57,382 nucleotides of DNA from Chitinophagaceae bacterium (GTDB lineage Bacteria; Bacteroidota; Bacteroidia; Chitinophagales; Chitinophagaceae). The number at the start of each line of letters is the position of its first letter. The first letter of the stretch is position 1. Below are positions 27,388 to 36,034 of this stretch, in pieces. The stretch lies in the NCBI GenBank assembly GCA_013696395.1, contig JACCYQ010000039.1, positions 1 through 57,382 on the forward strand. Reading direction: 5' to 3'. The notes beneath the pieces are model-generated. The model made no database searches. It had not been told where the DNA came from and saw only the letters and a list, made by a program, of their open reading frames with translations. The translations under genes were made by a program, and so were the position numbers.

Positions 27388-27654
27388 TTACTTTTGAAGT
27401 TTGCCCATAATTTCATCAAATATTTTTTTGGAATCCGGTGGCAATTCATTGGGCTGTATTTCCAATTGGGGGATAAGGTCTATTAAAGTGTTTATCCGAC
27501 CTTCAACTGGCAAAAACTTATTCAACACTACAACTTTTCTATCTTCTAAAATACAATAGCCACTTTGAAAAGTACCTTTTTCATAACGAAGTACATATCC
27601 TGAAGATTCCAGGATCTTTTCAACTTTATCAAGTGTAGATTGCGTATACTTCAT
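27388..27654 (-). CDS. Conserved hypothetical small protein
   Basis: A protein of 88 residues. I recall similar small proteins in other Bacteroidota but do not know a function. It begins with a helix (STLDKVEKILESSGYVLRYE), continues with a short sheet region (GYCILEDRKVVVLNKFLP) and ends in a helix (KKIFDEIMGKLQK). No signal peptide, membrane helix or catalytic motif is visible. It is followed by the PhnP-like gene on the same strand. A TAnnTTTG element precedes it by 15 bases, which supports expression from its own promoter. Confidence 0.75.
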   Translation of the reverse strand: MKYTQSTLDKVEKILESSGYVLRYEKGTFQSGYCILEDRKVVVLNKFLPVEGRINTLIDLIPQLEIQPNELPPDSKKIFDEIMGKLQK

Positions 27655-27669
27655 AATTTATTCTTCATT

Positions 27670-27677
27670 CAAAGTTA
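27670..27677 (-). promoter_or_regulatory. -7-like element (TAACTTTG) before the small conserved gene
   Basis: On the minus strand TAACTTTG ends 15 bases before the ATG at 27654. No TTTG box at the usual spacing is clear. Confidence 0.35.
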
Positions 27678-27761
27678 TTTGCACTAAGCAAAAATATCCG
27701 TTGCCTCTAACTAAAAGTATATTGAACCTTCCGAATTTTCCACAATCACTCCCCCAAAGTA

Positions 27762-29318
27762 TTATTTACTCTCCATCCGCACAACCGGAATAATCATTTC
27801 CTCCATGCTGACTCCTCCATGCTGAAATGTGTTTTTATAATAATTCACATAATAGTTATAGTTGTTAGGATAACATAAAAAACCATCTTCTTTGGCAAAT
27901 ATGAACGATGAGTTAATGGTTGGAACAGGTAATCCAACTTCCCGGGGATCACGGAATGCCAGAACATCCTTACTTTCATAATTCAGATTCCGGCCGTGTT
28001 TATAACGAAGATTGGTAGTAGTTTGTTTATCTCCTACTACTTTGTAGGGAGTTTTTACACGGACACTTCCATGATCCGTGGCTAATACAATCCGCACACC
28101 TTTATCGGCAATTTTTTTCAATGCCTGGTGTAGCGGAGAGTGCTCGAACCAGGAAGTGGTCAGACTTCTATAACTAATCTCATCTCCGGCAAGTTCCTTC
28201 AATACTTCCATTTCAGTCCTGGCATGACTTAGCATATCAACAAAATTATAAACCACAACATTCAGATCATTATTCATCAGATTATGAATATTGTTAACCA
28301 GTTCCAGTCCTGCACTATTATTTAAAACTTTAGTATAGGAGAATTTAAAATTTTTATCCGCTACTATATTCAGTTGCCCTTTTAAAAATTCCAGTTCCGA
28401 CTGATTTTTTCCACCCTCATCATTATCATTTTTCCATTCATTTGGAAACTTTTTTTCAATATCTATCGGTAACATGCCAGCGAAAATTGCATTACGTGCA
28501 TATTGTGTTGCAGTAGGTAAAATGCTGTAAAATGAATCTTCTTCCAGTATGCGGAAGCTTTCTGCGAAAATAGGTTGAATAGCTTTCCACTGATCTACCC
28601 GCAGGTTATCAATTAATATAAAAAACAAAGGCTTACCCTTTTCAAGGTGTGGAAGCACCTTAGTTTTTATTAATGTATGGGACATTATTGGGCCACCTGT
28701 ATTTTTCGGATTTAGCCATGAAGCATAATTCCGGGAAATGAATTTAAAAAATTCGGTGTTTGCTTCGCTTTTTTGAGATTGCAGAATTTCCTGCATTTCA
28801 GGGCTATCACTTTTTTCCATTTCCAGCTCCCAATAAACCAGTTTTTTATAAATATCCATCCATTCATTATAATCCGGATTGCTGTTTAAAGCCATAAATA
28901 AATTACGAAACTGTTGCTGGTAAGCGCTAGTTGTGGTTTCAGCAACCAGCCGGCGGTTATCAATAATTTTTTTTAAACTTAACCAAACCTGGTTAGGATT
29001 TACAGGTTTAATAAGATAATCACTAATCTGGTTACCAATAGCTTCATTCATCAGGCCTTCAGTTTCATTTTTGGTAATCAGTATTACAGGTATTTGCGAG
29101 TTCACCTCCTTAATCTTTGCAAGCGTTTCCAGCCCGGTAATACCAGGCATACTTTCATCAATTAAAACAACATCAACCGGATTTTCTTTAACATAATCAA
29201 TGGCGTCAAAACCATTCGTTAGTGTGGTTACTTTGTAGCCTTTACTTTCTAAAAATATTTTTTGTGATTGCAGGCTTTCTATTTCATCATCGATCCAAAT
29301 AATATTTACAACGGCCAT
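27762..29318 (-). CDS. porX: PorX: response regulator with PglZ phosphatase-like domain (type IX secretion control)
   Basis: Two-domain protein of 518 residues. The receiver domain (about 1-120) has IWIDDE, phospho-acceptor Asp54 in VLIDESMPG and Lys104 in YLIKPVNP. A helical linker leads to an alkaline-phosphatase-like PglZ domain (about 200-518). Metal and catalytic residues are visible in FILIDNLRVDQW (Asp237), ILPTATQYARN (Thr near 269-271), DMLSHAR and ATDHGSVRVKTP. PorX works with the kinase PorY to control type IX secretion genes, and its PglZ domain can hydrolyse oligonucleotides. No porY is adjacent. tsaE and alanine dehydrogenase, which I recall as usual porX neighbours, lie about 5.4 kb away. 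Confidence 0.95.
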   Translation of the reverse strand: MAVVNIIWIDDEIESLQSQKIFLESKGYKVTTLTNGFDAIDYVKENPVDVVLIDESMPGITGLETLAKIKEVNSQIPVILITKNETEGLMNEAIGNQISDYLIKPVNPNQVWLSLKKIIDNRRLVAETTTSAYQQQFRNLFMALNSNPDYNEWMDIYKKLVYWELEMEKSDSPEMQEILQSQKSEANTEFFKFISRNYASWLNPKNTGGPIMSHTLIKTKVLPHLEKGKPLFFILIDNLRVDQWKAIQPIFAESFRILEEDSFYSILPTATQYARNAIFAGMLPIDIEKKFPNEWKNDNDEGGKNQSELEFLKGQLNIVADKNFKFSYTKVLNNSAGLELVNNIHNLMNNDLNVVVYNFVDMLSHARTEMEVLKELAGDEISYRSLTTSWFEHSPLHQALKKIADKGVRIVLATDHGSVRVKTPYKVVGDKQTTTNLRYKHGRNLNYESKDVLAFRDPREVGLPVPTINSSFIFAKEDGFLCYPNNYNYYVNYYKNTFQHGGVSMEEMIIPVVRMESK

Positions 29319-29645
29319 TCTTTTTATTTTATTTTTTCAGGTAATTTTGGCATGCAGATAAATTCATATTAAACAATATACCTGTCCAGGTTTTATATTT
29401 TAAACTATTCCACTCATGAAACGAATTACCATAAAAGAAATTTTATAGAATTTCATTCATCCCACATTTTCTGAAGGAGGATAAAGTTATGTTGAATAAT
29501 CGGTTGATTTATTTTCAATAAGTTAAAGCATAAAATTATGCAAGCGGGCAGTAATCTGATCATCGTAATATTGCAGAAATATAGCGAGTAACAGTCAGCA
29601 TAACTAGTTCAATCCGCCTGATCATTATTTTTTAATAGAAGAATT
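29319..29645 (+). other. Intergenic region upstream of hemL with a Shine-Dalgarno-led mini-ORF
   Basis: These 327 bases lie between the divergent porX and hemL genes. A TAATTTTG element is at 29342-29349 (+). A perfect AGGAGG at 29475-29480 stands eight bases before an ATG at 29489 that opens a 10-codon frame ending with TAA at 29519-29521. Such strong ribosome sites are rare in this phylum, so this could be a leader peptide for hemL or chance. I see no tRNA or riboswitch fold. Confidence 0.35.
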
Positions 29646-30926
29646 ATGTACGAAAACAGTAAAAGACTTTTTGAAAGAGCCGGAAAATATATTCCTGGTG
29701 GTGTAAACTCTCCGGTCCGGGCTTTTAAGAGTGTTGGTGGTACCCCAATTTTTATGAAAAAAGCAAAGGGTGCTTATTTATTCGACGTAGATGATAATCG
29801 TTACATTGATTATATAGCCTCATGGGGTCCTATGATTCTTGGTCATGCTTACGATCCCATTATTAAGGCCATCCAGGAGAAAGCAATTGAATCTACTTCA
29901 TTTGGTGCACCTACCGAACTGGAAATTGATATGGCGGAACTTATTATTGGGATGGTTCCGAATGTTGATTTGATAAGAATGGTAAGCAGTGGAACAGAAG
30001 CGTGTATGAGTTCCCTTCGTTTAGCCAGGGGTTTTACACAGAAAAATAAATTTATCAAGTTTGAAGGTTGCTATCATGGACATGCTGATTCCTTCTTAGT
30101 AAAAGCCGGGAGTGGTTTAGCTACTTTTGATATTCAATCTGTTCCAGGTGTTACATCAGGAGTTGCAGCAGACACACTTACCTGTGCTTACAATGACCTG
30201 CACGCAGTTGAAAACCTGGTATCTCATCATAAAAATAAAATTGCCGCAATCATCGTTGAACCGGTTCCCGGTAATATGGGTTGCATTTTACCTAAGGCGG
30301 GTTATTTAGAAGGGTTAAGAAAAATTTGTGATGAAGAAAAAATCGTTTTAATTTTTGATGAAGTAATGACCGGGTTCAGGCTGGCAGCAGGTGGAGTGCA
30401 GGAAAAATATAATATTCAAGCAGATCTTGTTTGTTACGGAAAAGTTATTGGTGGCGGATTGCCTGTGGGTGCTTTTGGGGGCAAACAAAAAATCATGGAA
30501 CACATATCACCACTAGGCAATGTTTACCAGGCAGGCACACTTAGTGGTAATCCCATTGCCATGATTGCAGGGTATACTTTACTCAAAGAATTAAAGGATA
30601 ATCCTTTGATATATTCAGAATTAGAAAAAAAAACGATTTACCTGAAGAATGGTCTTGAACGGGTTTTTAGTGATTGGGGGAACCCATTTGTTATTAACCA
30701 GTCAGGTTCTATGTTGAGTGTTCATTTCAGTGATGGGCCAGTAACAGATTTTGCTTCGGCCACTGCTGCAAATAATGAATTTTACAAAAAATATTTTCAT
30801 GGAATGTTGAAGCAAGGAGTATACTTACCCCCATCCGCCTTTGAAAGTTGGTTCTTAAATAATGCGCTCACTTATGCTGACCTTGATGCCACTATTGAAT
30901 TTACCCGAAAAACATTAGAAACATGA
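29646..30926 (+). CDS. hemL: Glutamate-1-semialdehyde 2,1-aminomutase
   Basis: PLP enzyme of 426 residues that converts glutamate-1-semialdehyde to 5-aminolevulinate, the committed precursor of haem and other tetrapyrroles. Visible motifs are [37 protein letters not shown], the PLP phosphate and ring contacts in [10 protein letters not shown] and FDEVMTGFR, and the Schiff-base Lys266 in [13 protein letters not shown]. Length is normal. The gene stands alone, and no other haem gene is nearby. A terminator follows immediately. Confidence 0.98.
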   Translation: MYENSKRLFERAGKYIPGGVNSPVRAFKSVGGTPIFMKKAKGAYLFDVDDNRYIDYIASWGPMILGHAYDPIIKAIQEKAIESTSFGAPTELEIDMAELIIGMVPNVDLIRMVSSGTEACMSSLRLARGFTQKNKFIKFEGCYHGHADSFLVKAGSGLATFDIQSVPGVTSGVAADTLTCAYNDLHAVENLVSHHKNKIAAIIVEPVPGNMGCILPKAGYLEGLRKICDEEKIVLIFDEVMTGFRLAAGGVQEKYNIQADLVCYGKVIGGGLPVGAFGGKQKIMEHISPLGNVYQAGTLSGNPIAMIAGYTLLKELKDNPLIYSELEKKTIYLKNGLERVFSDWGNPFVINQSGSMLSVHFSDGPVTDFASATAANNEFYKKYFHGMLKQGVYLPPSAFESWFLNNALTYADLDATIEFTRKTLET

Positions 30927-30956
30927 AAAAAGCTGTCAAAAAAAGACAGCCTTTTT
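30926..30956. terminator. Bidirectional terminator between hemL and the DUF4920 gene
   Basis: GCTGTC (30932-30937) pairs with GACAGC (30945-30950) with A- and T-runs on the two sides. It can serve hemL (+) and the convergent minus-strand gene. Confidence 0.85.
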
Positions 30957-30972
30957 AAAAAATTACTTACCC

Positions 30973-31446
30973 TCAGTCTACTACTACAATTCCTTTTGCC
31001 ATTACACTAATTTCCTTTTTAGGTTGTACAATAGCCGCAATTTCTTCAGGTGTTTTCCTGGCATCTTCAGCATAGTGTCGCAGTTCTTCCACCGATGTTG
31101 TTTTTAATTCAATCTTACCATCGAGTACAACTGTTTTTCCAATTGCTGCAACTGGAAGAAAGAATCCATAATCCTTCATTTTCACCATAGCTGTGGTACT
31201 GTCATTTACCTGCAAAGTAACCCAGCAACCTTTTTTAGCGCACACTTCAAGGATCTTGCCTTTTATTTTGGTATCGATAATTGAATTGGTTTCAAGTTTG
31301 GCAGGAATTTCCGCGATGTTTATGGCGCCATCTGCAGTAATCTTTTCACCATACCAATCACCCTTATTTGCTTCCCCAGCAGGTGGTTGAGCCTGCGTTG
31401 CAATGGCAAATGTAATTATCGAAAAAACAAGAAATATTTTTTTCAT
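30973..31446 (-). CDS. DUF4920 domain exported protein
   Basis: A 157-residue exported protein with a signal peptide (MKKIFLVFSIITFAIATQAQ). The mature part matches the DUF4920 pattern: YGEKITADGAI near the start and the conserved CAKKGCWVTLQV in the middle, where two Cys could bind a metal or form a disulfide. It probably folds as a small OB-like beta barrel in the periplasm. Function is unknown. It stands alone, convergent with hemL, and a TAnnTTTG element lies 35 bases before the start. Confidence 0.85.
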   Translation of the reverse strand: MKKIFLVFSIITFAIATQAQPPAGEANKGDWYGEKITADGAINIAEIPAKLETNSIIDTKIKGKILEVCAKKGCWVTLQVNDSTTAMVKMKDYGFFLPVAAIGKTVVLDGKIELKTTSVEELRHYAEDARKTPEEIAAIVQPKKEISVMAKGIVVVD

Positions 31447-31481
31447 TTTATTAATTTGAGATGAATACTTAAATAAGTGAC

Positions 31482-31489
31482 CAAAGATA
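31482..31489 (-). promoter_or_regulatory. -7-like element (TATCTTTG) before the DUF4920 gene
   Basis: On the minus strand TATCTTTG ends 35 bases before the ATG at 31446. Confidence 0.35.
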
Positions 31490-31661
31490 ATTTTTTGCTT
31501 TGAAAGTTCTTTATTCAGGAATCAAAGGTTTGTTAAAGGCCATTTGAAAAGTATTGAATAAAATTTTCCTTGGCATTTTTTCAGTATCAACATAAAATGT
31601 ATGCTTGAATCATCCACCTGAAGAGGAATTAATGCATACTTTTATTAAATAAATAAATATT

Positions 31662-32162
31662 ATGCTAAGTAAACCCATACAAGCGGCCTTAAATAGCCAG
31701 GTTCAAATGGAAGCTGAATCATCACAGGCATATTTAGCCATGGCCTCCTGGGCAGAAATTCAACCAGGATTAGATGGCGTTTCCACTTTTTTCTATCAAC
31801 AATCTGATGAAGAAAGAATTCATATGCTGAAATTAATCCGTTTTGTAAATGAACGGGGTGGCTTTGCACTGATACCTGCGTTAATTCAACCAACAATAAC
31901 ATTTAAATCTGTAAAAAGCGTTTTTGCAGAGTTTTTAAAACATGAGCTTAAAGTAAGTGAAAGTATAAATGACCTTGTACATCTCTCCTTAACGGAAAAA
32001 GATTATGCAACGCATAATTTTCTGCAATGGTATGTAAACGAACAAATTGAAGAAGAAAGAACAGCAAGGGTATTAAATGATAAACTTGAATTAGTAGGTG
32101 ATGACCGGAGTGGTTTATATCTTTTCGACAGGGATATTTTGAATTACAGGGGCAAAAAATAA
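31662..32162 (+). CDS. Ferritin (non-haem, FtnA type)
   Basis: Iron-storage protein of 166 residues that oxidises Fe(II) and stores it as a mineral inside a 24-subunit shell. Ferroxidase ligands are visible: Glu17 in QMEAESSQAY, Glu51 and His54 in DEERIHM, Glu95 in HELKVSE, and Gln128 and Glu131 in NEQIEEE. There is no haem-binding Met typical of bacterioferritin. The stop codon is one base from the stop of a convergent AraC regulator, with no terminator hairpin visible between them. Confidence 0.96.
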   Translation: MLSKPIQAALNSQVQMEAESSQAYLAMASWAEIQPGLDGVSTFFYQQSDEERIHMLKLIRFVNERGGFALIPALIQPTITFKSVKSVFAEFLKHELKVSESINDLVHLSLTEKDYATHNFLQWYVNEQIEEERTARVLNDKLELVGDDRSGLYLFDRDILNYRGKK

Positions 32163-32163
32163 A

Positions 32164-33105
32164 TCATCTTAAAAGTAATTCACAGGGTTTTAATCCAGTA
32201 TGTTTTTTAAATGCTGTTGAGAAATGGGAAATGGAAGAATACCCAAGCATAACTGAAACTTCCGTAACACTTAAGCCTTTTTCATAAAGCAGAAATTTGG
32301 CATGTTCCATCCTTTGGCTTTGGTAAAAGTCAAAGATGGTGCTGCCAAACATTTCCTTAAAACCTTTTTTCAGGTAACACTCATTCATGGCCACCTTCCT
32401 GCTTAATTCCTTAATGGTTATTGGTTCACCAATTTGTTGAATAAGTATTTCTCTCGCTTTATTTATCTTTTCCCGGTCAGCCTCATTGGAAAGGAATTTG
32501 CAATTAATGGTATCGATTTCCTTTTCACCAACCATACAATCCAGGCTATATAAGAGTAACATCTGAATTTGAGCATTGATGAAAATATTTGCCAGGCTAT
32601 CAGAATAGGAATGATTCAATAAACTTTCCAATACATTCCGTGTTTTTCCGCAAAGGGGTAAAATTTTAGTAAATGAAGAATAATGGCTGAATGTCAGAAT
32701 ATTTTCAGTCAGCACATCATTGCCTTTACGAGGTTTTACAAATTGGGAAAGTTGGGCCGGAGAAAAACGAAAACTAACTATATCTACACTTTCTTCTCTT
32801 TCGGGGCAGTTTTTTGATTGACCAAATTTACAGGCATCACATTCTTTATCCTTCTCCGTGCAATAAACATTTCCTGAAATGCAGAACTTTAATTCAAGAA
32901 AATTTTTTGATTTATCTTTTTTTTCAAAATGATAAACCAGTATTCCGGTGTCTTCCATATTCCATTGAATATTACGGCTATAACGTTGTATGGCATATTG
33001 AACTGAACCTGGGATCAACTGTTCTTTTTCCTGTAACAGAATAAGATCATGCTGCATTAAATTCTGCCTGAAAGCTAATTGAAGTATCTCGGGAGGCTGG
33101 TGCAT
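32164..33105 (-). CDS. AraC-family regulator with a Cys4 cluster in its sensor domain
   Basis: Transcription regulator of 313 residues. The C-terminal third (about 212-313) is a normal AraC double helix-turn-helix domain, with ITIKELSRKVAMNECYLKKG and VTEVSVMLGYSSISHFSTAF. The N-terminal sensor domain has a compact cluster at C82, C89, C92 and C100 (CX6CX2CX7C), in a charged stretch, that could bind zinc or an iron-sulfur cluster. A fifth Cys is at 75. The ORF is convergent with ferritin, one base apart. That suggests, without proving, an iron or redox link. A TAnnTTTG element seven bases before the ATG would give a leaderless transcript. Confidence 0.9.
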   Translation of the reverse strand: MHQPPEILQLAFRQNLMQHDLILLQEKEQLIPGSVQYAIQRYSRNIQWNMEDTGILVYHFEKKDKSKNFLELKFCISGNVYCTEKDKECDACKFGQSKNCPEREESVDIVSFRFSPAQLSQFVKPRKGNDVLTENILTFSHYSSFTKILPLCGKTRNVLESLLNHSYSDSLANIFINAQIQMLLLYSLDCMVGEKEIDTINCKFLSNEADREKINKAREILIQQIGEPITIKELSRKVAMNECYLKKGFKEMFGSTIFDFYQSQRMEHAKFLLYEKGLSVTEVSVMLGYSSISHFSTAFKKHTGLKPCELLLR

Positions 33106-33112
33106 TTGGCGG

Positions 33113-33120
33113 CAAATTTA
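33113..33120 (-). promoter_or_regulatory. -7-like element (TAAATTTG) abutting the AraC regulator start
   Basis: On the minus strand TAAATTTG ends seven bases before the ATG at 33105, so transcription would start at or beside the start codon. Confidence 0.4.
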
Positions 33121-33250
33121 CGCTTCAAAACCTAATAAGCTACCTGAGTTTTGTCATATCTGTGTTTTAAAAAAATGGGGATGTGATTCATTTTGAAACA
33201 ATTTTTAACAGCTGTTAGTTAAAAAAACTTCCCTATTCTCCCTGAACAAT

Positions 33251-33258
33251 TAACTTTG
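33251..33258 (+). promoter_or_regulatory. -7-like element (TAACTTTG) before lpxA
   Basis: TAACTTTG followed by CA matches the Bacteroidota -7 element, 43 bases before the lpxA ATG. The predicted transcription start falls at the beginning of a GC-rich hairpin. Confidence 0.4.
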
Positions 33259-33263
33259 CACCT

Positions 33264-33288
33264 CTCCGCCCAGGGGCGGAGGCTTTTT
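33264..33288 (+). terminator. GC-rich terminator-like hairpin in the lpxA leader
   Basis: CTCCGCCC (33264-33271) faces GGGCGGAG (33274-33281), giving about seven G-C-rich pairs around a CAGG-type loop, followed by GCTTTTTAT. Its form is that of an intrinsic terminator, but it sits just after a promoter-like element and 13 bases before the lpxA start. No plus-strand gene ends closer than ferritin, over 1 kb upstream. Confidence 0.7.
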
Positions 33289-33301
33289 ATATTAACCCTG
33301 C

Positions 33302-34108
33302 ATGATTCATCCGCATACATATATTCATCCAAATGCTAAACTGGCCACCAATGTAAAAATTGACCCATTTTCTGTTATTCACCAGGATGTTGAAATTGGT
33401 GAAGGAACATGGATTGGATCAAATGTTACTATTATGGAAGGTGCCAGAATTGGTAAAAATTGCAGGATCTTCCCCGGCGCAGTAATCGCCGCAATTCCCC
33501 AGGATCTCAAATTCCAGGGCGAATACAGTCGAGTGGTTATTGGTGACAATACAACGATCCGTGAATTTGTTACCATCAACCGCGGCACCATGGATCGTGA
33601 ACAAACAACCATTGGCAGTAATTGCCTGATAATGGCTTACTGCCACCTTGCCCATGATTGTTTAGTAGGTGACCATTGTATATTAAGTAACAATACCCAG
33701 GTAGCCGGCCATGTAACGATTGGTGATTTTGCCATTTTGGGTGGTATGTGTGCCATTCATCAATTTGTCCAAATAGGAAGGCATTCCTTTTTAAGTGGTG
33801 GTTCCATGGTAGGAAAAGATGTTATGCCTTACATAAAAGCAGCACGAAACCCTATTTCTTATGCAGGAGTTAACAGTGTTGGTTTAAAGAGAAGAGGATT
33901 TACAGTCGAAAAGATTAATCATATACTGGATATTTACCGGGTGATATATAATAAAGGATTAAATACTACACAGGCCATACAATACCTGGAAGAAGAATTT
34001 GATGCCACTGATGAACGGGATGAAATTGTCATGTTTATCCGTGAATCCCGAAGGGGTATTATCAAACGGTTTTCAAAAAACCATGTTGATGAAGATATTG
34101 CTGACTGA
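33302..34108 (+). CDS. lpxA: Acyl-ACP--UDP-N-acetylglucosamine O-acyltransferase
   Basis: Left-handed beta-helix acyltransferase of 268 residues that transfers a 3-hydroxyacyl chain to UDP-GlcNAc, the first step of lipid A synthesis. Hexapeptide repeats run from about residue 6 to 185. The catalytic His is in CHLAHDCLVG, and HQFVQIGRHSFLSGGSMVGKDV and PYIKAARNPISYAGVNSVGL match the LpxA pattern. The C-terminal helical domain contains RRGFTVEKINHI. In many Bacteroidota lpxA follows lpxD and an lpxC-fabZ fusion, but here it stands without them. It overlaps the downstream ABC ATPase by 20 bases. Confidence 0.95.
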   Translation: MIHPHTYIHPNAKLATNVKIDPFSVIHQDVEIGEGTWIGSNVTIMEGARIGKNCRIFPGAVIAAIPQDLKFQGEYSRVVIGDNTTIREFVTINRGTMDREQTTIGSNCLIMAYCHLAHDCLVGDHCILSNNTQVAGHVTIGDFAILGGMCAIHQFVQIGRHSFLSGGSMVGKDVMPYIKAARNPISYAGVNSVGLKRRGFTVEKINHILDIYRVIYNKGLNTTQAIQYLEEEFDATDERDEIVMFIRESRRGIIKRFSKNHVDEDIAD

Positions 34109-34706
34109 TGCCGGTAAAAGATTTAACCGCGATTGGATATTTCGTCATCTTTCCACTGAATTTATATCAGGTTCTTCATATGCTATCATAGGCCCAAATG
34201 GTTCTGGAAAATCTACCCTGTTACAGGTAATAAGTGGCTCCATGCAACAAAGCGAGGGACAATGCCAATGGAGTTATTCTGATAAAGAAATTTTGCATGA
34301 AGAAGTATATTCATGGGTGTCTATCTGCGCCCCTTACCTTGAAGTGATAGAAGAAATGACGCTGATTGAATTTCTTTTTTTTCATCAAAAATTCAAAACG
34401 CTTATAAAGAATATCAAAATAAACGATATCATAGAAATTATTGGTTTGGAAAAAGCAAAAGAAAAACAAATCCGGAACTTTTCATCGGGAATGAAGCAAC
34501 GGGTAAAACTGGCGCAATGCATTTTTTCTGACACACCTATTGTTTTGTTGGATGAACCATGCACTAACCTGGATTTGGCAGGTATTGATCTTTACCATAA
34601 CCTCATAAAACAGCATTGTGCAAACAGGCTGGTAGTGGTAAGTAGTAATGACGAGATGGAATATGGATTTTGCGATAACAGGATTTTAATCAGCGACTAT
34701 AAATAA
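34089..34706 (+). CDS. ABC transporter ATP-binding protein (lone ATPase)
   Basis: ABC ATPase of 205 residues from the ATG at 34089 (an ATG two codons earlier at 34083 is equally possible). It overlaps the end of lpxA by 20 bases in another frame, suggesting translational coupling. Visible motifs are Walker A GPNGSGKSTLLQ, the signature NFSSGMKQRVKLA and Walker B PIVLLDEPCTNLD. The form is that of an ABC-2 or CcmA-like single-domain ATPase. No permease gene is adjacent, so its membrane partner is encoded elsewhere. An envelope-related role is suggested only by the coupling to lpxA. Confidence 0.85.
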   Translation: MKILLTDAGKRFNRDWIFRHLSTEFISGSSYAIIGPNGSGKSTLLQVISGSMQQSEGQCQWSYSDKEILHEEVYSWVSICAPYLEVIEEMTLIEFLFFHQKFKTLIKNIKINDIIEIIGLEKAKEKQIRNFSSGMKQRVKLAQCIFSDTPIVLLDEPCTNLDLAGIDLYHNLIKQHCANRLVVVSSNDEMEYGFCDNRILISDYK

Positions 34707-34721
34707 GGAAAGGTTGGATTT

Positions 34722-35936
34722 TTATCGCTGACTGGCGATTAGCAAGTTCAGATCGGTATATTTAAGATCAAATCTTTCACTCAGGTAAAAATTGGTAAGT
34801 GCCCCTTTGAACATATAAATGCCACTACGCAAGTGAACTTTATGCCAAAGGAGTTTTTCAAAACCACCTTCTTCGCCGGCTTCCATCAGTAAAGGCATCA
34901 GAACATTACTGATAGCCTGTGATGCCGTACGGGCAAACCCTGATGGAATATTTGGTACACAATAATGTATAACACCATATTTTATAAAAACCGGGTGTTC
35001 ATGAGAAGTAATTTCTGAAGTTTCAAAGCAACCGCCACGATCAATACTTACATCGAGTATCACACTTCCTGTTCGCATATTACTGACCATTTCTTCTGTA
35101 ACAACCATCGGAGTACGACCACCTGCTGAATTTAAGGCCCCTACCGCAACTTCGCATGTTTTTAATTGTTTTGCTAAAATGCGTGGTTCTATAACGGATG
35201 TCCATAACCGATGCCCAATATTTGTTTGTAATCTTTTTAACCGGTAAACACTGTTATCAAAAACTTTTACTGAAGCACCAAGTGCCAATGCTGCACGGGC
35301 TGCATATTCACCCACAATACCTGCTCCCAGAATAATAACTTTTGTTGGAGGGATGCCGGAAATACCACCCAATAAAACTCCCTTTCCATGATTTGCAGAA
35401 CCCAGGTAATGAGCTGCCAACAACATAACTGCGCTACCGGCAATCTCACTCATGCTGCGAACAATGGGATAAGTACCGCTATCATCTTTCAGATTTTCAA
35501 ATGAGATAGCGGTAATTCTTTTATCCATCATTTTTTGCAGCAGCTCCGATTTCAATACACTGAGATGGATAGGCGAAATTATTACCTGGTTCAATTGCAA
35601 AAAAGGGATATCTTCTTCAATAACCGGTGCACTTTTTACAAGTATGGGTGACCGATACACTTCAGCCTTTTCATATACTATTCTGGCACCGGCTTCACTA
35701 TAATCCCGGTCTCCAAAATGGGCTGCTTCGCCGGCATTGTGTTCTATTATAACCTGGTGGCCATTACTTACCAATACGCTCACGGCTTCGGGCGTTAAGG
35801 CAATCCTGTTTTCCTGGAAAGCGGTTTCTTTTGGAATTCCAATATTAAGCTGGGCTCCCTGTGGTTTAATATCCAGTGTTTCTTCAAGTGTTTCGTAGCT
35901 GAAAGAAGTGCTGATGTAAGGTTTTTGCTGGGCCAT
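34722..35936 (-). CDS. ald: Alanine dehydrogenase
   Basis: NAD-dependent alanine dehydrogenase/transhydrogenase-like enzyme of 404 residues, reversibly converting L-alanine to pyruvate and ammonia. Visible features are the N-terminal GIPKETAFQENRIALTPEAV, the substrate-binding stretch with IISPIHLS, the Rossmann motif ILGAGIVGEYAARAALALGA, the Asp after it (VFDNSVYRL) and IDRGGCFETSE. I prefer the ATG at 35936. A GTG 11 codons upstream (35969) is in frame but less likely. It lies downstream of tsaE on the same strand, the gene order I recall next to porX in other Bacteroidota. Confidence 0.92.
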   Translation of the reverse strand: MAQQKPYISTSFSYETLEETLDIKPQGAQLNIGIPKETAFQENRIALTPEAVSVLVSNGHQVIIEHNAGEAAHFGDRDYSEAGARIVYEKAEVYRSPILVKSAPVIEEDIPFLQLNQVIISPIHLSVLKSELLQKMMDKRITAISFENLKDDSGTYPIVRSMSEIAGSAVMLLAAHYLGSANHGKGVLLGGISGIPPTKVIILGAGIVGEYAARAALALGASVKVFDNSVYRLKRLQTNIGHRLWTSVIEPRILAKQLKTCEVAVGALNSAGGRTPMVVTEEMVSNMRTGSVILDVSIDRGGCFETSEITSHEHPVFIKYGVIHYCVPNIPSGFARTASQAISNVLMPLLMEAGEEGGFEKLLWHKVHLRSGIYMFKGALTNFYLSERFDLKYTDLNLLIASQR

Positions 35937-36034
35937 TATTTGATGCTCGTTTCTTAATTTGATGTCCACATGGAATAGCGCTCATCATTCATATTTGATT
36001 GTCAGGCAGCACTATTTATGAAATCAAAAATAGG

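Noticed and set aside
34083-34108. Frameshift or fusion between lpxA and the ABC ATPase
   Set aside because: Both proteins are complete at their ends. The overlap is a normal coupled-start arrangement.
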